DNA of 64,000 bases from an uncultured Parabacteroides sp. (GTDB taxonomy: Bacteria > Bacteroidota > Bacteroidia > Bacteroidales > Tannerellaceae): assembly GCA_949298575.1 (NCBI GenBank), contig CASFXH010000026.1, positions 1-64,000 of the forward strand, given 5' to 3'. Of the stretch, positions 18,335-25,385 are shown piece by piece (the stretch's first letter is position 1; each line of letters starts with the position of its first letter). Both the position numbers and the translations under genes were made by a program. The notes beneath the pieces were generated by a model. The model ran no database searches. It saw nothing but the letters and a program-made list of their open reading frames with translations, and was not told where the DNA came from.

Positions 18335-18805
18335 ATGTTGAAATATAAATTATCCAGGAAAGAAAGCCCGCTGAACCCGGAGAAGAAGGGCCAGTGGCAT
18401 GCCGAGCCCGCCCCCGTCTCCACGATGGAAACCGACGAGTTTTGCCGTATGGTGACGACGCATACCACGCTCTCGCCCTTCGAGTTGAAGATGGGCTTGG
18501 AGTTGATCTCCACTCGTTTGCCCAACCTCCTCTTGCAGGGCATCCCCGTGCGCCTGGGCCGTCTGGGGACGCTCCGCGTCGAGTTCGGCAGCGAGGGTGT
18601 CGAGGAACCCGAGGACTTCGCGGCGAGGCTGATCCGCCACCCGCGCGTCGTCTTCCGCCCCTCCAAGGAACTGGCGAGCGCCATCCGCCAAGGCGCTCAC
18701 TTCGAGGCCGGCGGCATACAGGCCGAAGGCGTCTGGTTCGCCTCGATCGATTCCTATCGCGAATGGCAAGCGAAGCGAGATACCCCGTCCGCGCCCGTCC
18801 CCTGA
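18335..18805 (+). CDS. HU-like DNA-binding protein
   Basis: 156 residues. The central part (LSPFELKMGLELISTRLPNL through GRLGTLRVEF) matches the HU/IHF-like fold of the Bacteroidetes HU-HIG group, which carries variable N- and C-terminal extensions. It probably binds DNA non-specifically or at repeats. The leader contains the CATATATATG array, an attractive self-regulation site, but this is inference. No partner gene. Confidence 0.8.
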   Translation: MLKYKLSRKESPLNPEKKGQWHAEPAPVSTMETDEFCRMVTTHTTLSPFELKMGLELISTRLPNLLLQGIPVRLGRLGTLRVEFGSEGVEEPEDFAARLIRHPRVVFRPSKELASAIRQGAHFEAGGIQAEGVWFASIDSYREWQAKRDTPSAPVP

Positions 18806-18847
18806 CGATTTGGAAACGATTCCTGCAGGCTATTGGAGAATAAATCT

Positions 18848-18855
18848 TACATTTG
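18848..18855 (+). promoter_or_regulatory. -7 promoter element TACATTTG for lipoprotein-kinase unit
   Basis: A perfect TAnnTTTG match 27 bp before the lipoprotein start at 18882. Confidence 0.5.
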
Positions 18856-18881
18856 CTCTCGATTAAACGAAAGATTACGCT

Positions 18882-19712
18882 ATGAGACATTTTTCAAGCT
18901 TAATGATGGCGCTGGCCCTCGTGGGGCTGGCCGCCTGCGGAGACGACGACCCCGCCGTGGAGCCCGCCCCGCTGAACCTGCTGACGCGGATCACCTGCGC
19001 CCAAGAGGGGCAGGCCAACACCGTTTTCTCCGCCACCGTCGACTACAACACCGACGGGACGCTTTCCGGCATCGACTTCGCCGGGAACACGCGGCGGGCT
19101 TTCATCCAGTCGGACGACAAGTTCCTCGTCACCGAGACCCGGACCGGCTTCAAGGAGGCCGAGTATACCTTGTCGGGGGGGATGATCGCCCGGCAAGAGG
19201 TTTTCAAGGAAAACGAGAAAGTGGCCAACGAGATCTACGTGTCGGACACTTACGACTACCAATATACCGGCTCGTCGCTCACCGCCATCGGGTGGACCAC
19301 GCGCTGGCCACGGGAGAGCGGCGAAGGGTATGAGGAGCGTGTCTACCCCCTGTCCGACATCTTCACGTGGGAGGGCGGCAACGTGACGCGTTACACCCGC
19401 GACAAGGAAGAGATGGCCTACGTCTACGGCACGTTGACGCGGCCGGAGAACTTCCCGCTCAGGCCCCTCGCGACGTTCGACCTGCTCGGGTTCGACTTCG
19501 TCAGCCCCATCAACCTCCTGTATGGGACGCTCAACCGCCAGCTGCCCGAGCGGGCCTACAGCTACAGCGTCCTCGATCCCGGCACGTACCGGCAAGAGTA
19601 TCGCTTCAGCTACACCTTCATGGGCAGCTATATCACGGCGATGGACGTCGAGGTGACCGGTGGCGCCCGCTACCACTACACGTTCGAGTATAACTACACG
19701 CCGGGCCGTTGA
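18882..19712 (+). CDS. Bacteroidales lipoprotein, DUF4595-like
   Basis: 276 residues with a lipoprotein signal (MRHFSSLMMALALVGLAACG, lipobox LAAC followed by GDDD, an acidic stretch often seen in surface lipoproteins). The mature part is rich in Tyr/Thr beta-strands of the kind seen in DUF4595 proteins (for example VDYNTDGTLSGIDFAG). Function unknown. Its TGA overlaps the TTG start of the kinase gene, so the two are translationally coupled, suggesting a sensory accessory role. Confidence 0.78.
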   Translation: MRHFSSLMMALALVGLAACGDDDPAVEPAPLNLLTRITCAQEGQANTVFSATVDYNTDGTLSGIDFAGNTRRAFIQSDDKFLVTETRTGFKEAEYTLSGGMIARQEVFKENEKVANEIYVSDTYDYQYTGSSLTAIGWTTRWPRESGEGYEERVYPLSDIFTWEGGNVTRYTRDKEEMAYVYGTLTRPENFPLRPLATFDLLGFDFVSPINLLYGTLNRQLPERAYSYSVLDPGTYRQEYRFSYTFMGSYITAMDVEVTGGARYHYTFEYNYTPGR

Positions 19713-22216
19713 AGCCTGCCGGAGGACATATCACGTGGAAGGTCGTGATCAGTTACGCGCTCCTGGTCACGCTCGCCGTGTGCTCCGTCGCCTACATTTA
19801 TAATAGTGTCAAGGGGGTGCTCGAGGAAGACCCCACGCCCATCTACCGGAGCCGGCAGAAGGTCTCCCTCATCACCAACACCCTCTCGCTGATGTACGAG
19901 AGCGAGGCCCTCGGCCAAGTGATCGGTATCGAGGAGGGTCATTACCGCCGGTTCGGGCGGACTCTCGACCGCGCCAAGGCCAACCTCGACTCCTTGCGCA
20001 CGCTCTTGGCCGACACGGCGCAGCGCCTGAAGATCGACACCATCAACACCCTCCTCGAACGGAAGCGCTGGAACACCCTCCAGCTTATGCGGGCCTGGGA
20101 GGAGATGAGCGCCGATAGCCTCTTCACGGAGAACATCGAGCGTGTGATCGCCATCCGCGATACGATCATCGGCCCCTCGGCCCAGCAAGTGGAGATCCAG
20201 CGGCGGGTCGAGGTAAAGCAAGACACCGTGGTCGTCCCCCGTCGCCGGCGCAACTTCTTCCGCCGCCTGGCCGAGGTCTTCGCCCCCACGAAAGCGGACA
20301 CGGGCATCGTGGTCAACACGACGAGCCAGGTGCTGACAGACACCGTCGTCCGCGCCTACAACCCGACCGACACGATCGTGAGCGTGCTGAAAAGCCTCCA
20401 GGACAGCGTCGCCGACCAGCGCCGCCATCTCCTGGACCAGATGCTGGAGCGATCGGCCAACCTGCGTTATAACAACACGGTGATCAACCGGGAGATCAAC
20501 CAGATGCTTCGCGACATCGAGGAGGAAGAGATGGACCTCTCGCTCGATCGCCTCTACCGCCGGCAAGAGCTCCTGCGCGGCACGTCGGTCGTGGTGGCCC
20601 AGGTGATGGGAGGCTTCGTCGTGGTGGCCGTCATCTTCCTCATCCTGATCACGCGAGACATCGAGAAGAGCCGCTACTACCGGGAGCAGCTGGAGCGGGC
20701 CAAGCGCTATACCGAGAATCTTCTGCGGGGCCGCGAGAAGCTGATGCTCATGATCAGCCACGACATCCGGGCGCCTCTCTCGTCGATCATGGGCTATATC
20801 GAGCTGCTCCTTCGCCGCCACCCGGACAGCCGCCAGCGCTATTACCTGGAGAACATGAAGGGCTCGTCAGACCACATCCTCTCGCTGGTGAGCGACCTGC
20901 TCGACTTCCAGCGCCTCGAGGCAGGGGAGATGGAGATCCACCGGGTCCCCTTCCGGGTCGATACCCTCTTCCAGGACATCTACACGAGTTTCAAGCCCCT
21001 CTCCGACTCGAAAGGCCTGACCTTGGTCTTGAACCAGAAGAGTGAGGGGGAGACGCGCTACTTCCTGGGCGATCCCATTCGTGTGCGGCAAGTGGTGGGC
21101 AACCTGCTTTCGAACGCGATCAAGTTCACTCGCGAGGGACGCATCGTGCTGGTCGTCTCTCTCGTCGCGGAGGAGCGTTCGGAAGATCGTTTCACCCTCA
21201 TCGTCGTCGTGAGCGACTCCGGCCCGGGCATACCCAAGGACGAGCAAGAGCGTGTCTTTGGTGAATTCACTCGCCTGTCGGGGACGGAGCATGAGGAGGG
21301 TTTCGGCCTCGGCCTCTCCATCACCCGCAAGCTGATCGCCTTGTTGGGAGGCACTCTCTCCCTCCAGAGCGAGCCGGGGAAGGGGAGTGATTTCCGTGTG
21401 ACCCTTCCCATCGTCCTGGCCCCTACCTCTACCGTGGAGGCGCTTCCCGCTCCCTCTTCCGAGGAGGAGCCGGAGGCCTTGGTCGCTTTTCCTGATCGGG
21501 AGGTCTATTGTCTCCTGGTCGACGACGATCCCCTACAGCTCGCCCTCACGGAGGAACTGTTGAAGCAAAGCCATGTGCAGGTCGTCACGTGCTCGGACCC
21601 CAACCAGGTCTGCGCCATGTTGACCCAAGTCGCTTTCGACGCCGTCATCACCGATATCCAGATGCCGGGCATAGACGGTTATCACCTGTTGCGCCTGGTT
21701 CGGGAGTCTGGCGTCCCGGGTACGGAGACGATCCCCGTGATCGCCCTCTCGGCGAGCATCGCCAACGACCGTGCCCATTACCTGGATGCCGGCTTCACCG
21801 GTTTCTTGAACAAGCCATTTACGGCGACCCAGTTGATCTCTCTCCTGAATGAGCTCTTGGCCCTGCGCTTGGAGGTCAACACCTCGTTGAGCTTCACTTC
21901 CCTGACCGCCTTTGCCGGCGAGGATAAGGAAGCCTCCGATTCCATCCTCCGCACGTTCGTCGACGAGACCGCCAAGAGCATCCAAGCCCTGGAGCTCGCC
22001 CTGCCTAAGCGAGACCGCTCGGAAGTGGCCCGTCTTTCCCATAAATTGATCCCTTTGTTTAGTATGTTGGGAGCCAATTCTCTGGTGCAACACCTGCGTC
22101 TCCTGGAGAAAAATGATGCGGAGCTGACCGACGAGGGTTGGAAGCGTCTGTTGGAGGAAGTCATCCAGATGGCTCGTTCGATCGTGGCTCAGGCATCCGC
22201 TTGCTTGGGGAATTGA
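19709..22216 (+). CDS. Hybrid histidine kinase with receiver and HPt domains
   Basis: 835 residues. An N-terminal membrane helix (about 11-30), a helical periplasmic sensor (30-300), a second helix (about 300-320), HisKA with phospho-acceptor H351 in MISHDIRAPLSSIMG, HATPase with FGLGLSITRKL, a receiver (about 593-715) with D649 in ITDIQMPG, and a C-terminal HPt with H778 in RLSHKLIPLFSMLGA. This is a full internal phosphorelay of the RteA type. The start is TTG at 19709, overlapping the previous stop as TTGA; no ATG exists nearby in frame. The next gene is the likely cognate sigma-54-type regulator. Confidence 0.92.
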   Translation: MKPAGGHITWKVVISYALLVTLAVCSVAYIYNSVKGVLEEDPTPIYRSRQKVSLITNTLSLMYESEALGQVIGIEEGHYRRFGRTLDRAKANLDSLRTLLADTAQRLKIDTINTLLERKRWNTLQLMRAWEEMSADSLFTENIERVIAIRDTIIGPSAQQVEIQRRVEVKQDTVVVPRRRRNFFRRLAEVFAPTKADTGIVVNTTSQVLTDTVVRAYNPTDTIVSVLKSLQDSVADQRRHLLDQMLERSANLRYNNTVINREINQMLRDIEEEEMDLSLDRLYRRQELLRGTSVVVAQVMGGFVVVAVIFLILITRDIEKSRYYREQLERAKRYTENLLRGREKLMLMISHDIRAPLSSIMGYIELLLRRHPDSRQRYYLENMKGSSDHILSLVSDLLDFQRLEAGEMEIHRVPFRVDTLFQDIYTSFKPLSDSKGLTLVLNQKSEGETRYFLGDPIRVRQVVGNLLSNAIKFTREGRIVLVVSLVAEERSEDRFTLIVVVSDSGPGIPKDEQERVFGEFTRLSGTEHEEGFGLGLSITRKLIALLGGTLSLQSEPGKGSDFRVTLPIVLAPTSTVEALPAPSSEEEPEALVAFPDREVYCLLVDDDPLQLALTEELLKQSHVQVVTCSDPNQVCAMLTQVAFDAVITDIQMPGIDGYHLLRLVRESGVPGTETIPVIALSASIANDRAHYLDAGFTGFLNKPFTATQLISLLNELLALRLEVNTSLSFTSLTAFAGEDKEASDSILRTFVDETAKSIQALELALPKRDRSEVARLSHKLIPLFSMLGANSLVQHLRLLEKNDAELTDEGWKRLLEEVIQMARSIVAQASACLGN

Positions 22217-22472
22217 GTGGGGATTTTTTCCACACGAGGCGCCCCGTTTTTACTCACTTGGTGTAGCCGCTCTTTTTGTTGGTTGATTTTATACGCTTAT
22301 CCCATAATGTCTTAACGCGGAATATCCCGATTCGGCTTCTTTTTGGCATGGATTTGGCAGAAGGAGAAGTATATTATTGTTCCTGCATTTGACCGTATAA
22401 CTTAATTCCAATTGAAAAAGGACAGACTCGCATGAGGGGATTCGTGCGTATTGCTTTTTATTCTTAGGCGTC

Positions 22473-22520
22473 AAGGGGCTATCGGAGGTGATTCCGGTAG
22501 CCCTTGCCATTTCCTTTTTC
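22473..22520 (+). terminator. Hairpin between kinase and regulator genes
   Basis: AAGGGGCTATCGGA pairs with TCCGGTAGCCCTT with two interruptions, followed by a T-rich tract. The remaining gap 22217-22580 has no gene. The hairpin plus the promoter at 22554 suggest the two genes are separate transcripts. Confidence 0.55.
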
Positions 22521-22553
22521 CCGCCTCATGCGAATGCCTGTGGATTTTTCTTG

Positions 22554-22561
22554 TATATTTG
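22554..22561 (+). promoter_or_regulatory. -7 promoter element TATATTTG for response regulator
   Basis: A perfect TAnnTTTG match 20 bp before the ATG at 22581. It rules out the longer in-frame start at 22488. Confidence 0.55.
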
Positions 22562-22580
22562 TGACCTGAAACAATTCGAT

Positions 22581-23924
22581 ATGCGTGAGATCCTGATAAT
22601 AGAAGACGACGTGACATTCTCGCTTATGCTAAAGACATGGCTAGGTAAGAAAGGATTCGTCGTGGAAAGCGTTTCTTTGATCCAAGAGGCCAAGCGAAGA
22701 ATCGCGACTCAAGAATATGACTTGATCATTTCAGACCTTCGTTTGCCCGATGATGATGGTATTGATCTCCTAAAGTGGTTGAAGGAAAAGGACTTGTCAA
22801 TACCTCTGATTATCATGACGGGCTACGCGGAGATCCAGACCGCCGTGCAAGCCATAAAGCTCGGCGCCGCTGATTATGTCGCGAAGCCCTTGAATCCGGA
22901 CGACCTGTTATTAAAGATCCGGGAATCGTTGGGGGAGCGAGAGGAGGCGAAAGACTTTCCCGACGCGGGAACCAAAGGAGGAGACTCTCGGATGCTGAAT
23001 ATGGATTCGTTGTATATCGAAGGGCAAAGCCGTGCGGCTCGTCAATTATATGAGCACGTACGATTGGTGGCCCCGACAGATATGTCAGTCCTGGTGATGG
23101 GGGCGAGCGGAACGGGGAAGGAATACATCGCCCGTCGGATTCACGCCCAGAGCAATCGGCGGAATGGGCCTTTCGTGGCGGTCGATTGTGGGGCGATCCC
23201 GAAAGAATTGGCGGCCTCAGAGTTTTTCGGTCATGTCAAGGGCTCATTTACCGGAGCGGTAGAGAATAAGGTGGGGGCCTTCGTGGCCGCTCAAGGGGGC
23301 ACGATTTTCTTGGACGAGATCGGGAACTTGACTTATGAGGTTCAAGTGCAATTACTCCGGGCTTTACAGGAACGACGGGTGAAGCCGATAGGCAGTAACC
23401 AAGAGATCCCAATCAATGTTCGACTCATCTCGGCCACGAACGAGAATTTGCGTTCGGCGATCGATCGGGGTGAATTTCGGGAGGATCTATACCATCGGGT
23501 AAATGAATTCACGGTCCGGATTCCTGATTTGCGGGAACGAAAGGAAGATCTGATGCTTTTCGCCAACCATTTTCTCGACTTGGCGAATAGTGAGCTGAGG
23601 AAAGAGATCGTCGGGTTCGATCAGGAGACGATTCAAATTTTTCTTTCTTACGCTTGGCCCGGCAATCTTCGTCAGATGAAAAACGTGATTAAGTACGCGA
23701 CCTTATTGGCGACAGGACCTTATATCACCCGTGCGGAATTGCCCGAAGAGTTGCTGGATGTGCCCCAATCGGCGAATGTTCGCTTGAAAGATGGCGCTTA
23801 TGAGCGGGAAAAGATCTTACGGGCGCTCCAGGAGGCGGGCAATAACAAGACGAAAGCGGCCCAATTGTTGGGCATCGACCGCAAAACCCTTTACAATAAG
23901 CTCAAAAGTTATCATTTAGATTAA
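22581..23924 (+). CDS. Sigma-54-type response regulator (NtrC family)
   Basis: 447 residues: a receiver (1-120) with phospho-acceptor D52 in IISDLRLPDDDG, an AAA+ domain with Walker A GASGTGKE and Walker B GGTIFLDEIGNL, a sigma-54 contact loop GSFTGA at 221-226 (Ser in place of the usual Ala), and a Fis-type helix-turn-helix at the end (NKTKAAQLLGIDRKTLYNKL). It activates sigma-54 promoters after phosphorylation. Probably paired with the preceding hybrid kinase, as in RteA/RteB. Its stop codon overlaps that of the convergent nhaC gene. Confidence 0.93.
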   Translation: MREILIIEDDVTFSLMLKTWLGKKGFVVESVSLIQEAKRRIATQEYDLIISDLRLPDDDGIDLLKWLKEKDLSIPLIIMTGYAEIQTAVQAIKLGAADYVAKPLNPDDLLLKIRESLGEREEAKDFPDAGTKGGDSRMLNMDSLYIEGQSRAARQLYEHVRLVAPTDMSVLVMGASGTGKEYIARRIHAQSNRRNGPFVAVDCGAIPKELAASEFFGHVKGSFTGAVENKVGAFVAAQGGTIFLDEIGNLTYEVQVQLLRALQERRVKPIGSNQEIPINVRLISATNENLRSAIDRGEFREDLYHRVNEFTVRIPDLRERKEDLMLFANHFLDLANSELRKEIVGFDQETIQIFLSYAWPGNLRQMKNVIKYATLLATGPYITRAELPEELLDVPQSANVRLKDGAYEREKILRALQEAGNNKTKAAQLLGIDRKTLYNKLKSYHLD

Positions 23925-25261
23925 ATCTTCCGGGCATATTTGCGGGGGAAGCCGCTGAGGATCGCCAATATGCCACCGATCCCAAGCATATAGGGATAAT
24001 AAAGGTAACGCATGATCTCGATGGGGGAAGTCTCTCCGAGCCCGGCGGCGATCAGCAGTTGCGCGCCATAAGGAATGATCCCTTGCACGAAACAGGAAAA
24101 AATATCGAGCAGGCTCGCGCTCCGTCGGGGATCGACTTGAAATTTTTGGGCGATGTCTCGAGCGATCGGGCCTGTCATGATGAGGGCGATCGTGTTGTTG
24201 GCGGTGCAAAGGTTGGCGAATCCCACCAAGGCGGAGATACAACCTTCCGCCCCTTTGCGAGAGCGGACACGTGAGACCAATTTGAGGATAATCCAATCGA
24301 TCCCACCATTATAACGAATCATCTCCAGCATCCCGCCGGCTAAAAGGCTGATGATAATGAGCTCGCCCATGCCAATGATGCCTTCTCCCATGGCGGAAGT
24401 CCATCCCCAAATGTCGAATCCATTCGTAAAGAGACCGGTAATTCCTGAAAGAAGAACGCCCAAGAAGAGGACTAGCAGCACATTCACGCCACAAATGGCG
24501 GTGATGATGACAACCAAGTAAGGCAAGATTTTAACCCATTCCACCGGGCCGACCGCTTCCGTGAGACTGAATTGTTGACCGATCAATGTATATAGAAGAA
24601 TGGTGAATAATGCCAAAGGTAGGGCGATTCGGATATTTACCTTAAATTTATCGGACATCTCACAGCTCTGCGTGCGGGTCGCGACGATCGTCGTGTCGGA
24701 GATGAAGGACAAGTTGTCGCCAAACATGGCCCCACTTACGACTACGCCGAGCATCATGGCGTCTGGTATGCCCGCTTTCTCGGCGATGCCTACGGCGACA
24801 GGCGCGAGCGCGACGATTGTCCCGACGGAAGTACCGACTGAGGTGGAAATAAAACAAGCCGTAATGAAGATTCCAGTCGCTAACAGATGACTGGGCAAAA
24901 TGGAAAGCGCCAGGTTGACCGTCGCGTCGATCGCTCCCATCGCCTTGGCGGTTTGGGCGAAGGCGCCAGCGAGGATAAAGATCAGCACCATGAGCATGAT
25001 ATTGCTGTTCGCCGCGCCTCTGCAAAATTGTTCGATGCGATAATTGAGTGGCCCGCCTTTGGAGATGGCGATCGCGACAACCGATGAGAGCAGGAAGGCG
25101 ACCGTGATCGGCATTTTATAAAAATCACCGGCGATGATGGAGACGACAAGATAGGTCAGCAAGAACACGCCGAGCGGAATGAGCGCGTAGCCATTTGGCG
25201 CGTGTCGGAGTTTGTTGTCGATGGAAACAGGGGGCGTATTTTTATTTTTAGGAGTAGACAT
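23921..25261 (-). CDS. nhaC: NhaC-family sodium/proton antiporter
   Basis: 446 residues with about eleven membrane helices. The family segments TSVGTSVGTIVALAPVAVGI, GAMFGDNLSFISDTTIVATR and ANLCTANNTIALIM (ion-binding region) are clear. It exports sodium or possibly organic substrates such as malate with lactate. Single-gene unit with its own promoter. The convergent stop codons of this gene and the regulator share the bases TTAA. Confidence 0.9.
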   Translation of the reverse strand: MSTPKNKNTPPVSIDNKLRHAPNGYALIPLGVFLLTYLVVSIIAGDFYKMPITVAFLLSSVVAIAISKGGPLNYRIEQFCRGAANSNIMLMVLIFILAGAFAQTAKAMGAIDATVNLALSILPSHLLATGIFITACFISTSVGTSVGTIVALAPVAVGIAEKAGIPDAMMLGVVVSGAMFGDNLSFISDTTIVATRTQSCEMSDKFKVNIRIALPLALFTILLYTLIGQQFSLTEAVGPVEWVKILPYLVVIITAICGVNVLLVLFLGVLLSGITGLFTNGFDIWGWTSAMGEGIIGMGELIIISLLAGGMLEMIRYNGGIDWIILKLVSRVRSRKGAEGCISALVGFANLCTANNTIALIMTGPIARDIAQKFQVDPRRSASLLDIFSCFVQGIIPYGAQLLIAAGLGETSPIEIMRYLYYPYMLGIGGILAILSGFPRKYARKI

Positions 25262-25285
25262 GCGTGTATTTTCTGGTAAATCGAC

Positions 25286-25293
25286 GCGAAGAT
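25286..25293 (-). promoter_or_regulatory. -7 promoter element TATCTTCG for nhaC
   Basis: A TAnnTTCG match followed by CG on the minus strand, 25 bp before the nhaC start. Confidence 0.4.
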
Positions 25294-25385
25294 AGGTTTT
25301 TCTTACGGATTATTAAGGGAACAGATGAGGGGGATTGGTTTTTTCTCTTTTACTTTGTGGGCAAATGAATGAAATCAGGCGTTTT

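Noticed and set aside
22488..22580. Upstream extension of the response regulator
   Set aside because: A perfect -7 element lies inside this stretch, and the receiver domain begins naturally at MREILIIEDD from 22581.
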